Part shown: positions 29,021-37,286 of the stretch, in pieces
Numbering within the stretch: position 1 is the first letter of the stretch
How the letters are laid out: every line of letters begins with the position of its first letter
NCBI RefSeq assembly: GCF_000173075.1
Contig: NZ_ABVL01000002.1
Coordinates: forward strand, 186,001-250,000
DNA from: Chthoniobacter flavus Ellin428
Lineage (GTDB): Bacteria; Verrucomicrobiota; Verrucomicrobiia; Chthoniobacterales; Chthoniobacteraceae
Reading direction: 5' to 3'
Length of the DNA: 64,000 nt
Notes under the pieces: generated by a model
What the model was told of the DNA's origin: nothing
What the model saw: the letters and a program-made list of their open reading frames with translations, nothing else
Database searches by the model: none
Position numbers and translations under genes: made by a program

Positions 29021-30411
29021 CAATCCCGCGGAAAGGTCTCTGGCTCGAATGGCTGCTGGTGGTCGTCATCTTCCTCGCTTCGAATCTCAACTCCGGCCTG
29101 CGGCAGAAGCAGAACACGCTGAATGGCGGCACGGCTTGGGAGACACCCTATTACAAGCTCGCCCAGCAGTTCGTCCTTCATCAGCCCCGTGAAGGAGAAG
29201 CACCCTACGCTTTTCGCCTCGGCACTCCGTGGCTCGTATCGCTTATTTCCAGGCACGATTCGATGCGCGCGATGCGGGCCGCTCACCTCGCCGGATTCGC
29301 GGCCACTACGCCGATGGCAGGACCTTACCTTTATTCAGTCGGCGGCCCGTGGCTGACGTCTTTCGTCGCGCCACCCGATCTCTTCCGTGGCTTTCGGATC
29401 GTCAACATCACCGGTGGCGCCATCGCCACACTCCTGCTGATCCTTTGGTTACGCGGCTACGTGGGTGATTGGCGGGTCCGGGTGCTGCTGGTCACGCTCT
29501 TCCTCATCCAGTGGGATGCGCCACCGCGGCTCGTCTATCACTCACCGGTTCACGTGGATGCCTGGCTCTTCGTCTTCATCCTCGCGGGATTGCTCGTCCT
29601 CCGGCGCTATGTCGCTCATCCTTCGGCTGGCACTCTCGCCGCGCTCAGCGTGTTGGCCGTCGGTGGCGCCTATTTCCGTGACGCCACTTTGTTCGTTCCG
29701 CTTTCCGCCATCGCGGCTCATCGCCCCTGGGTGAAAGAGAACGGTCGCTGGAAATGGTGTCGCCCTCCGTGGTCGGTCTGCGTTCCGTTCTTCCTCGGCT
29801 TCCTCGCCTTCTTATCCACGCGCCATTTTGCCCATCAGACGGACGCCTATTCCTTTTGGCAAACGATCTACCGCTTTCTCTACGACAAGCCGGTGCTCAC
29901 CTATGTGCATGCCTGGTTCCTCGCCTTTGGACCGGTCCTCTTCATCCTCCTCTTCGACTGGAAGAACGCCCGCGATTTCCTGCTGCGGGAGCAATGGCTG
30001 GCTCTTTTTCTTATCGCCGGGATGGGCTTCGGCTTCGTCGGTGGCACCGACACCGAACGCCTCCAGTATTGGTCGATGTCCTGCGTCTACGTCCTCTTGG
30101 GCCGCGCCATCGAACGGCTCCGCCCCGTGCTCGCCAGTTGGGCACTCATCGGCTTCCTCGCCATCGGCCAAATCCTCAGCTCACGCATCCTGTGGACCAC
30201 ACCGGACTACCCGACGAACTTCCCGCACACCTTCCCCCTGCTCCAGCAGTTCGGTAGCAACGTCCAGCTCCTCGACCTCTTCTCCTTCCACGGCTATCGG
30301 CCCAAGGAATCCCTCTCCCTCGTCGAATACCTGATCTTTGGCGCCATCGTCCTCTACTGGATGTCCCGGCGGGCCAAGCGTCTCGATCCCCTTTCCACGA
30401 CCACTTTGTAA
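29017..30411 (+). CDS. polytopic membrane protein, last gene of the operon
   Basis: This 464-residue protein has about ten hydrophobic segments beginning with LLVVVIFLASNLNSGL. It starts with ATGA overlapping the stop of the peptidase-like gene, so translation is likely coupled. Two periplasmic loops carry Asp/His motifs (QWDAPPRLVYHSPVHVDAW; RHFAHQTDAYSF), which would fit a GT-C-like enzyme, but no family was recognised. It is similar in character, not in clear sequence, to the GT-C-like gene at 774. The operon appears to end here: the next gene is 139 bases away. Confidence 0.6.
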   Translation: MTIPRKGLWLEWLLVVVIFLASNLNSGLRQKQNTLNGGTAWETPYYKLAQQFVLHQPREGEAPYAFRLGTPWLVSLISRHDSMRAMRAAHLAGFAATTPMAGPYLYSVGGPWLTSFVAPPDLFRGFRIVNITGGAIATLLLILWLRGYVGDWRVRVLLVTLFLIQWDAPPRLVYHSPVHVDAWLFVFILAGLLVLRRYVAHPSAGTLAALSVLAVGGAYFRDATLFVPLSAIAAHRPWVKENGRWKWCRPPWSVCVPFFLGFLAFLSTRHFAHQTDAYSFWQTIYRFLYDKPVLTYVHAWFLAFGPVLFILLFDWKNARDFLLREQWLALFLIAGMGFGFVGGTDTERLQYWSMSCVYVLLGRAIERLRPVLASWALIGFLAIGQILSSRILWTTPDYPTNFPHTFPLLQQFGSNVQLLDLFSFHGYRPKESLSLVEYLIFGAIVLYWMSRRAKRLDPLSTTTL

Positions 30412-30550
30412 GGTTGCCGCTCTTTTTTGAAGACAAGCGCGGTCGATTTCGCCCATATTGCCCCTCCCTCGCGTCGGCCTGCCGTGTCCCCGCACCAGTG
30501 TGCCGATTCGACCCACGTTAAACCATCAGCTCTTACCATCTACCATCGAA

Positions 30551-31633
30551 ATGAAGTACGGTTTGAATATCCGTGAAAATGGTGCGCTGGACTTCCTGTC
30601 CCTCGGCGCGCTCGTCCACCGCCTCGATCCCGGCCCCATCCCTTTCCGCAAAGCCACGCACTGCGACATCCACGTCAGCGGCGGCGAATTCAACTGCGCG
30701 GCGAACCTCGCCGACTGCTTCAATCTCAACACCGGCGTTGCCACCGCGATGGTCGACTATCCGGTCGGTCACCTGATCGCTGAACGCGTGAAGGCCATGG
30801 GCGTGAAGCCGTTCTACAAGCACTTCAAGCATGACGGCGTCCGCGGCCCGAACATGGCCACCGTCTACAGCGACCGCGGCCACGGCGTGCGCGCCCCCGT
30901 CGTCTTCTACAACCGCTGCAACGAAGCGGCCGGCCAGCTCAAGCCCGGCGACTTCGACTGGAACGCCATCTTCGGTCAGGGCGTCCGCTGGTTTCATAGC
31001 GGTGGCATCTTTGCCGCGCTCTCCGAAACCACCGGCGAACTCATCGTCGAAGCCATGAAGGCCGCCAAGGCCGCCGGCGCGGTGACCTCGTTCGACCTCA
31101 ACTACCGCCAGAAGCTGTGGGACATCTGGGGCGGCCACGCCAAGGCCGTCGAAGTGCTGGCCCGCATCGTCGAAAACGTCGACGTGATCGTCGGTAACGA
31201 AGAAGACCTGCAGAAGGGTCTCGGCATCGAAGGCCAGGACGTGGAATCCAAGTCGAAGCTCGATCCGAGCGCTTTCTTCGCCATCATCGAGAAGGCCGTG
31301 AAGAAGTTCCCGAAGGTGAAGGTCGTCGCGACCACCCTGCGGGAAGTGCACTCGACCAACCGCCACACTTGGGGCGCGGTCGCGTGGATCGACGGCAAGA
31401 CCTACCAGTCGCCGATGTGCGAGCTCGACGTCATCGACCGCGTGGGCGGTGGCGACGGCTATGCTGCCGGCTTCATCTACGGCCTGCTCAGCGGCGCGTC
31501 GGAAGAAGAAGCGGTCAAGCTCGGCTGGGCTCACGGTGCGTTGCTCACCACCTTCCCCGGCGACACCACGATGGCCACGGTCGATCAGGTCAAGGCCTTC
31601 GCCAAGGGCGGCTCGGCGCGCATCCAGCGCTAA
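30551..31633 (+). CDS. PfkB-family sugar kinase
   Basis: The frame opens at 30458, but the ATG at 30551 (MKYGLNIREN) is preferred as it leaves a normal 5' region and gives 360 residues. PfkB (ribokinase-like) marks are a glycine-rich N-terminal substrate site (HVSGGEFNCAANLADCF) and the C-terminal anion-hole/catalytic motif DRVGGGDGYAAGF with catalytic Asp. The FDLNYRQKLW segment is the usual middle motif. Substrate is not certain; the closest type by eye is 2-keto-3-deoxygluconate kinase, which would fit an SDR and a racemase nearby. A strong terminator follows. Confidence 0.85.
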   Translation: MKYGLNIRENGALDFLSLGALVHRLDPGPIPFRKATHCDIHVSGGEFNCAANLADCFNLNTGVATAMVDYPVGHLIAERVKAMGVKPFYKHFKHDGVRGPNMATVYSDRGHGVRAPVVFYNRCNEAAGQLKPGDFDWNAIFGQGVRWFHSGGIFAALSETTGELIVEAMKAAKAAGAVTSFDLNYRQKLWDIWGGHAKAVEVLARIVENVDVIVGNEEDLQKGLGIEGQDVESKSKLDPSAFFAIIEKAVKKFPKVKVVATTLREVHSTNRHTWGAVAWIDGKTYQSPMCELDVIDRVGGGDGYAAGFIYGLLSGASEEEAVKLGWAHGALLTTFPGDTTMATVDQVKAFAKGGSARIQR

Positions 31634-31660
31634 GCAGCGACCAAAGTCAGTCTCATTTCA

Positions 31661-31692
31661 AAAGGGCGCGGAGCAATCCGCGCCCTTTTTTT
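31661..31692 (+). terminator. Rho-independent terminator of the PfkB gene
   Basis: Inverted repeat aagggcgcgg / ccgcgccctt with a six-base loop (agcaat) followed by seven Ts, 27 bases after the stop codon. The same sequence, in the direction of transcription, follows the convergent 6-phosphogluconate dehydrogenase gene (32556-32587). Confidence 0.9.
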
Positions 31693-31808
31693 GTTGTCTG
31701 TTCCGTCCGCGACGGTAGCGGGCGGTGCCTTGCGCGTTGCTTCCAAGTATTTGAAGAAACGCACCATTCAAAAAATGAGCGTAATTCAAAGGGCAGGTGT
31801 CGAGTTTA

Positions 31809-31898
31809 GAGATCGCGGAGCGATCCAACGCCTGTAGCCGGGGCTTTCAAGCCCCGCTACCGCCGCGAATGCGGCCGTCGCGGAGCGACGTTTGCCAT
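31809..31898 (+). repeat. left REP arm
   Basis: Two hairpins in tandem, gatcgc-gga-gcgatc and ggggct-ttca-agcccc, then gtcgc-gga-gcgac. The arm ends at the transposase stop codon. It matches the reverse complement of 32378-32470 with roughly 90 percent identity. Confidence 0.8.
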
Positions 31899-32350
31899 TA
31901 GTCCCATAAGTATCGCTCGTCGTAATCGATCCCATGCCGATTTAAAAGCGCAACAAACTCCTCTTTAAACGTCTTTTTCCGATGATGTTTACGTTGATTG
32001 GCGATGTAAGTCGTGAGCGCAGGAAGATTGGATTTGCTCACAGAAAACGCGCCATAACCGTCTTGCCACGCGAACCCTTTCATTTCTGGGAATGCCTCTC
32101 TCATCCATTTTGAGGAGCCACCCTTGATTTGCTGAATCGCCTTACTGATGGCCATGGTCGGATGTCCACCAACTGCCATGTGGATATGATCAGGCATGCC
32201 GCCGACGAGAATTGGGGCCATCCCAACCTCGCGGGCAAAACCACCAAGAAACCTCCAGACACGATCCTCGATTTCGTGATGGATCCATGGTTTGCGCAAT
32301 TTCGTGCTGAAAACGAAATGGTACTGCAACGATGCGTAGGTGTTGCCCAT
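31898..32350 (-). CDS. IS200/IS605-type Y1 transposase (RAYT-like)
   Basis: This 150-residue protein belongs to the HUH superfamily of single-strand transposases: the metal-binding HUH motif is in GMPDHIHMAV (about residue 54) and the catalytic tyrosine is probably in LTTYIANQRKHH (about residue 114). The C-terminal half has WQDGYGAFSVS, which is the usual verrucomicrobial variant of this family. Length is normal. It is enclosed by inverted REP arms that it presumably recognises. It is complete, with no frameshift, so it may be active. Confidence 0.9.
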   Translation of the reverse strand: MGNTYASLQYHFVFSTKLRKPWIHHEIEDRVWRFLGGFAREVGMAPILVGGMPDHIHMAVGGHPTMAISKAIQQIKGGSSKWMREAFPEMKGFAWQDGYGAFSVSKSNLPALTTYIANQRKHHRKKTFKEEFVALLNRHGIDYDERYLWD

Positions 32351-32377
32351 GTCTCGTTGATAACGAACCGCGCCACC

Positions 32378-32470
32378 AATGGCAAACGTCGCTCCGCGAC
32401 GACCGCGTTCGGTGCGGTCACCGGGGCTTGAAAGCCCCGGCTACAGGCGTTGGGTCGCTCCGCGACCTCT
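32378..32470 (-). repeat. right REP arm
   Basis: Inverted copy of the left arm, with the same hairpins (gtcgc...gcgac; ggggct...agcccc). It lies just upstream of the transposase start, so it could also form structure in the transposase mRNA leader. Confidence 0.8.
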
Positions 32471-32555
32471 CTATTTCATTCCCGATCTCTTGAAACGAGC
32501 ACCAATCCCATCAAGACCGCGCTCTCAGAGGTATCCCAAACAATTTCCGGCCAAC

Positions 32556-32587
32556 AAAAAGGGCGCGGATTGCTCCGCGCCCTTTTG
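32556..32587 (-). terminator. Rho-independent terminator of the 6-phosphogluconate dehydrogenase gene
   Basis: Read on the minus strand it is aagggcgcgg-agcaat-ccgcgccctt followed by Ts, the same stem and loop as the terminator of the PfkB gene. It lies 32 bases after the stop codon of the dehydrogenase gene. Confidence 0.85.
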
Positions 32588-32618
32588 TTGAATTCTGCGA
32601 TTTGAAACTTCGCGCCTT

Positions 32619-34073
32619 TTACACCGTATAGGTGCTCGATGCCGTGGTGCCGCCGCGGCCGGTCCAGTTCGTGTGGAAGAACTCGCCGCGAGCCTTGTCG
32701 GTGCGCTCGTAGGTGTGCGCGCCGAAGTAGTCGCGCTGGGCCTGGAGCAGGTTCGCCGGGAGGCGCTCGCTGCGGAAGCCGTCGAAGAACGCCAGCGCCG
32801 TGCTGAAGGCCGGCACCGGAATGCCCTTCTTCACCGCCGTGCTGACCACCTTGCGCCAGCTACGCTGCGCGCTCTTGATCGCCTTCTTGAAGAACGGCGC
32901 GAGGAGCAGATTCGAGAGCTTCTTGTTCTTGTCGAACGCGTCCTTGATATCGCCGAGGAACGCGCTGCGGATGATGCAACCGCCGCGCCACATGAGGGCG
33001 ATGCCGCCGTAGTTCAGGTTCCAGCCGTTTTGCTCGGCCGCCGCACGCATGAGCATATAGCCCTGCGCATAGCTCACGATCTTCGAAGCATACAGCGCCT
33101 GGGCGAGATCCTTGGTCCACTGCTTGCGGTCGCCGGTAATCTTCGGGTTGCCCGGCTTGAAGGCCTTCGAAGCCTCCACGCGCAGATCCTTCATCGAGGA
33201 AACGCAGCGGCTGTAGACCGCCTCCGCCATGAGCGTGATCGGAATGCCGAGGTCGGCGGACGAAATGACCGTCCACTTGCCCGTGCCCTTCTGGCCGGCG
33301 GTGTCGAGGATCTTGTCCACGAGCGGCGAACCGTCTTCGTCCTTCTTGGCGAGAATGTCGCGGGTGATCTCGATGAGATACGAGTCGAGCTCAGCCTTGT
33401 TCCATTCGGCGAATTCTTCGCTCATTTCGTCGGGCGTCATGCCCAGGCCGTCCTTCATGAACTGGTAAGCCTCGCAAATGAGCTGCATGTCACCGTATTC
33501 GATGCCGTTGTGGACCATCTTCACGTAGTGACCGGCGCCGCCTTCGCCCACCCAGTCGCAGCACGGCGAACCGTCGGCGACCTTGGCGGCGATCGATTGG
33601 AAAATGTCCTTCACGTGCGGCCACGCGGCCGGCGAACCGCCAGGCATGATCGACGGGCCCTTGCGCGCGCCTTCTTCACCACCGGAAACGCCGGTGCCGA
33701 TGTAAAGCAGGCCCTTGCTCTCCACGTATTTCACGCGGCGGGCGGTGTCCTCGTAGAGCGAGTTGCCACCATCGATGATGATGTCGCCCGCTTCGAGGTA
33801 CGGCAGGATGTGATCGATGAATTCGTCCACCGGCTTACCAGCCTTGACCATGAGCATCACGCGGCGCGGACGCTTCAGGTTCTTCACCATTTCTTCCACG
33901 GAGTGCACGCCGATCACCTTGCTACCCTTGGCTTCGTTGGCCAAAAACTCGTCCACCTTGGCAGTGGTGCGGTTGTAGGCGACCACGGTAAAACCATGGT
34001 CGTTCATGTTCATAATCAGGTTCTGGCCCATGACGGCCAGACCAATGACGGCAATATCAGCAGTAGGTTCCAT
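32619..34073 (-). CDS. gnd: 6-phosphogluconate dehydrogenase, decarboxylating
   Basis: It converts 6-phosphogluconate and NADP+ to ribulose 5-phosphate, CO2 and NADPH in the oxidative pentose-phosphate pathway. The ATG at 34073 (MEPTADIAVIGLAVMGQN) is chosen since it starts directly at the Rossmann fold; the product is 484 residues, as expected. Visible motifs are the GLAVMGQNLIMNM dinucleotide turn with YNRT following (NADP preference), GVSGGEEGARKGPSIMPGG, the catalytic-Lys/His helix HYVKMVHNGIEYGDMQ, and AGQKGTGKWT. It is cytoplasmic. It converges with the PfkB kinase across the transposase element. Confidence 0.95.
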   Translation of the reverse strand: MEPTADIAVIGLAVMGQNLIMNMNDHGFTVVAYNRTTAKVDEFLANEAKGSKVIGVHSVEEMVKNLKRPRRVMLMVKAGKPVDEFIDHILPYLEAGDIIIDGGNSLYEDTARRVKYVESKGLLYIGTGVSGGEEGARKGPSIMPGGSPAAWPHVKDIFQSIAAKVADGSPCCDWVGEGGAGHYVKMVHNGIEYGDMQLICEAYQFMKDGLGMTPDEMSEEFAEWNKAELDSYLIEITRDILAKKDEDGSPLVDKILDTAGQKGTGKWTVISSADLGIPITLMAEAVYSRCVSSMKDLRVEASKAFKPGNPKITGDRKQWTKDLAQALYASKIVSYAQGYMLMRAAAEQNGWNLNYGGIALMWRGGCIIRSAFLGDIKDAFDKNKKLSNLLLAPFFKKAIKSAQRSWRKVVSTAVKKGIPVPAFSTALAFFDGFRSERLPANLLQAQRDYFGAHTYERTDKARGEFFHTNWTGRGGTTASSTYTV

Positions 34074-34157
34074 ATTGAGAAAGGGCGTGGAGTTTACTAG
34101 CCGCACGGAGGCGTGCGAGAAGTTTTTCGGCTTCTTTCGACAATCAACTGCAACTCT

Positions 34158-34721
34158 TCAGGCAAACAACTGTTCCAACGCCACACTAACGCCAGGAACG
34201 CTGCGGCAAGGGAGTTCCCTTCCGGACAGAATCGTCGCCTTTTCTTGATATACTCCATTCACCGGACGGCGATAAACCTCCACCGCGCAGTCGTTGCCGA
34301 GCACGATCCAGTATTCCTCCACGCCCGCTTCGGCATAGACAAGAGCCAACTCACGATCGAGCTCAACACTGGTAACGGCCACTTCCACGACCAACGCGGC
34401 CGTGGTCGGATGCGACCTGGCAAAGTCTGCGTCCGATCCTTTCACGATGGCAATGTCGGGCTCAGGTTCCGAGTCGCGCAATGTCAGAGGTTCTTCTTTC
34501 CGAGCAGTATAACCCTCGGGCACGAGCGGGAGGAGCAGCTTGAAAAGTCGCGACGCAATCGTAGCGTGAAGGGGCGATTTGCTCATTTTTTCGATGACGA
34601 TGCCGCGGATGAGCTCCGTACGTTTGCCGTTCTCATTGAATTCACCCAGCCGATGGTAATCCTCAACCGTGAGAGGCGATACTCTCTGGCGCACTTCAGG
34701 CAGATCGAGAATCGCAATCAT
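34158..34721 (-). CDS. Uma2 family endonuclease-like protein
   Basis: This 187-residue protein has the Uma2 (DUF820) restriction-endonuclease-like fold: N-terminal VEDYHRLGEFNENGKRTEL, GIVIEKMSKSPLHATI, then the metal-site residues in EPEPDIAIVKG and LVVEVAVTS, and YAEAGVEEYWIV. These proteins are abundant in some phyla; a role in DNA uptake, defence or mobile elements is suspected but not established. It is intact and stands alone between gnd and the racemase gene. Confidence 0.85.
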   Translation of the reverse strand: MIAILDLPEVRQRVSPLTVEDYHRLGEFNENGKRTELIRGIVIEKMSKSPLHATIASRLFKLLLPLVPEGYTARKEEPLTLRDSEPEPDIAIVKGSDADFARSHPTTAALVVEVAVTSVELDRELALVYAEAGVEEYWIVLGNDCAVEVYRRPVNGVYQEKATILSGRELPCRSVPGVSVALEQLFA

Positions 34722-34758
34722 GTCGATAGAGTAGCGTTAAAGCCCTGCCCCGTCGAGG

Positions 34759-36041
34759 CTACATCTCCCGCGCCCATTCGGGGCGGTTTTTCAGATGGTA
34801 GAGCATTTCGCCGGCTTTCGGGACGAGGAGCACGCCTTCGTCTTCGCGGTTGGCGTAGTCGTCGGGATTGATCGAGGCCGGGTCGCGGTAGCCGAGATTG
34901 ATCTCCTTGCAGACAGACTCCGGAATCGACGTAGCCAGCGTGACCTGCACACGGCATTGCTCCACACCGTTCTCGTATTTGCCGATGCCGCGGACGTGGG
35001 TGCTGTGCGCGATCGTGCCCCAAGGTAGGTGCTTGAACTTGTCCCACTGCTTGAGGAAGTAGTCGCGGCAGTGGTAGCCGATCTGCTTGATGAGATGGCC
35101 GTGCGTGAGGCTGATCTCGTGGACGTGCGGCGCGTAGATGATGAGCTCCCCGCCATCCGCCACCACCGGTTCGAGCTTGTACATGCATTTCCCGGCCACC
35201 CAGATCTCGTCATACATCTTCGGCGCGCAACTGAGCACCGTGTGAAACGGCCGGTCCTTGTAGGTGATATGCAGCTTCTTCGAGAGCTCCGACGCCTCGT
35301 CCCAAGCCCCTTCCGGCGACCCGATGAAAAGCCCGGCAAGCTGCGCCTTCTCCACCACCATGCACAGGCAGAGCTTCGGCACGTTGACCATGCCGCCCAC
35401 GCGATCCACCACCTTGCGAACGGGCGTCCACTTGTTGCCGATCGTCATGGGGTTCGTCACCACTGCGCCCAGCCAGTGGAAGAAATTCAGCACTTCAGGC
35501 CCGCTGACGCCGGGGAAAAGATACTTGTTGCCGCCGCTGAAGCCCACGACCTCATGCGGGAATACCGGGCCGCAGATGATGATCTGGTCGTAGTCGTAAA
35601 GCTTCGCATTGATCTTTACCGGCACTTCCATTTCGAAGAGTCCGTCGGTCAGTGCCCGGGTGTCTTCCAGTGTCAGGTCACCAATTTTGCGCAAGGCCGC
35701 TTCGTTGTCCCATTCGTGATTGAAGAACCGCACCGGCGCGTATTTCGCGCGACGCTCCTCCAGCGAAATCTCCAGCCGCTCGCAGATCGCCTCTTCGCTC
35801 ATCGGCTGATGCGTTCCGAGGGCGATCATCACGTCGAAATGCTTCGTCGCCCCGCCGATCTGGTCAAATAGCCCCGCGAAAAGAATCCCCAGAGGGCAGG
35901 TCCGCGTCGCATCCGGCACGATGAGCAGCACCTTCTTGTCCTTGTAATCCTTGGGCCGGGGCAGGCTTGGGCAATGAGTTCGCGGGCCTGCTCGGCGGAA
36001 AGATACGAACCGGGGGAAGCGATTTGGGAAAGAGTCGGCAT
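34759..36041 (-). CDS. LarA-type (lactate racemase-like) protein, frameshifted
   Basis: The gene starts with ATG at 36041 ([20 protein letters not shown]) and shifts frame near 35970, where one base seems missing; from there the LarA/DUF2088 family sequence runs without break to 34759. Conserved parts are [23 protein letters not shown], the [19 protein letters not shown] block and HSTHVRG near the end. LarA racemases use a nickel-pincer cofactor made by LarB/C/E, which are not in this window; related enzymes racemise or epimerise other 2-hydroxyacids. Placement beside an SDR gene (22 bases) suggests sugar-acid metabolism. Confidence 0.8.
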
Positions 36042-36062
36042 AAAGAGTATTTAAAACATACC

Positions 36063-36874
36063 TTAAATCGTCTGGCTCAGGAAGCCCGCCATCGACGCGG
36101 ATGTCCGTGCCGGTGATAAAGCTGCTGGCACCCGGCGCGGCGAGGAAGACGGCGGCGCCGATCAATTCCTGCGATTCGCCGAAGCGGTTCATGGGCGTGT
36201 GGCCCCAGATGGATTTCGTGCGCGCGGTGGGCGTGCCATCTTCGTTGAAGAGCAGCTTGCGGTTTTGTTCCGCCGGGAAGAAGCCAGGGGTTGATGGTAT
36301 TGACCCGCACGCCTTTGGTCGCCCATTCCCGGGCGAGGAATTGCGAGAGGCTGATGACCGCGGCCTTGCTCGAGGAGTAAGCGACCACGCGCGAGAGCGG
36401 CAGGTGCGCGGAGACGCTGGCGATATTGATAATGCTCCCCTTCCCGCGCTGAGCCATGGCCGGGCCGAATTCCTGGCACGGCAGCAGGACGCCACCGACG
36501 AGGTTCATCTCGAAATTCGTCCGCCAATCGTCGAGGTTGATGCTCTCGAAGGGGCGCTCGGGAGTGACGGTGACCTTCGGGTCGTTGCCGCCAGCGGCAT
36601 TGACGAGCACGGTGGGCGCGCCGAGCTCGCGGGTGATGACTTCGTGGGCCTTGGCCAGCGAAGCGCGGTCGAGCGCGTCCGCGGCGAAATACTGTCCGAT
36701 CCCGCCCGCTTTGCGGATGGCTTGGGCACGGGCCTCGCCGCGTTCGGCATTGCGGCCGAGCACGGCCACCTTGGCGCCGGCGGCGGCGAGTCCATCGGCG
36801 AGAGCTCCACCGAGCACACCAGTGGCTCCGATGATGACGGCGACTTCTTGGGAGAGATCAAACAGGTTCGACAT
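36063..36874 (-). CDS. SDR oxidoreductase, D-mannonate oxidoreductase-like, frameshifted at two places
   Basis: It is a classical short-chain dehydrogenase: cofactor turn [21 protein letters not shown], the catalytic Ser in [11 protein letters not shown] and the YSSSK active-site pair (Tyr-x-x-x-Lys), then VNTINPGF. The frame shifts near 36288 and 36085 through one extra base each; after correction the end reads [16 protein letters not shown] with the stop at 36063. The length (about 270) and the long insert after the Pro-Gly motif resemble the SDR-type D-mannonate oxidoreductase (UxuB/YjmF) of uronate breakdown. The gene lies 22 bases before the LarA-type gene. Confidence 0.78.
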
Positions 36875-36965
36875 AAAAATTGCGGGCTAAAAGAAACGAG
36901 TGAGCCCGCCAGAACAAAGCAAAGCTGTCCACTTGGCAAGAGTGCGTGCGGGAGTATATTCGGCC

Positions 36966-37049
36966 ATGATCTCCCGGATCCATGTCTGGCTGTGGGAAGC
37001 AATCGCCATCTCCGGCATCCTGCTGCTCTTCCTCGCCCAAGCGGAGTGA
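36966..37049 (+). CDS. possible 27-residue single-pass membrane peptide
   Basis: An ATG-to-TGA frame encoding 27 residues with one hydrophobic helix (HVWLWEAIAISGILLLFLA). It lies in the 412-base gap between the SDR and DUF456 genes. It is too short for statistical support; the hydrophobic stretch is the only argument. Confidence 0.25.
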   Translation: MISRIHVWLWEAIAISGILLLFLAQAE

Positions 37050-37117
37050 GGGCGGTGTTTGAGCACTTGGAACCGGTGATTTTCCAATCGCCGGTGAGAT
37101 GCTGCCGTGGTGTTTGG

Positions 37118-37279
37118 GAATTTTAAAACGCAGAGACGCAAAGACGCAGAGGAAAAGGCATTCCCGGGACAAGCGTTTAATTGAAGGAGCAAATTTTCGC
37201 GATCAAACGTCGCTTCACTTAGACGCTTGTTTCCTAGTGGCCCCTCTCTGCGTCTCTGCGTCTCTGCGTTTTAAAATTC
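37118..37279. repeat. 162-base inverted-repeat element with cgcagagacgca arms
   Basis: The left arm (37118-37158) and the right arm (37242-37279) are nearly perfect inverted copies built of the period-8 unit gcagagac/gcaaagac, each starting at a gaattttaaaacg core. The inner part is about 83 bases and contains a further acaagcgt / acgcttgt pair. This is a stand-alone palindromic element in the intergenic region; it has no gene and could fold into a long hairpin. Confidence 0.8.
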
Positions 37280-37286
37280 TTCCCCC

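Larger units (their letters stand above)
31809..32470. mobile_element. REP-associated transposase element with inverted REP arms
   Basis: A 662-base unit in which a single transposase gene sits between two about 90-base arms that are inverted copies of each other. Each arm holds two hairpins: a gcgac/gtcgc-type stem closed by a cgga turn and a ggggct/agcccc stem. The unit lies between the terminators of the convergent kinase and dehydrogenase genes. This arrangement is that of IS200-like Y1 (RAYT-type) transposases with flanking REP palindromes, probably self-mobilising in single-stranded form. Confidence 0.75.

Noticed and set aside
32673..34100. A 475-residue open frame on the plus strand
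   Set aside because: Antisense to gnd, which has all its family motifs.
34759..36495. A single 578-residue frame joining the SDR end to the LarA-type protein
   Set aside because: It is made by frameshifts: the SDR has its own stop at 36063 and LarA its own start at 36041 in other frames; the joining residues are out of frame for both families.
37118..37279. CRISPR array suggested by the repeated gcagagac units
   Set aside because: The units are only eight bases, without spacers, and pair with an inverted arm; it is a palindrome.
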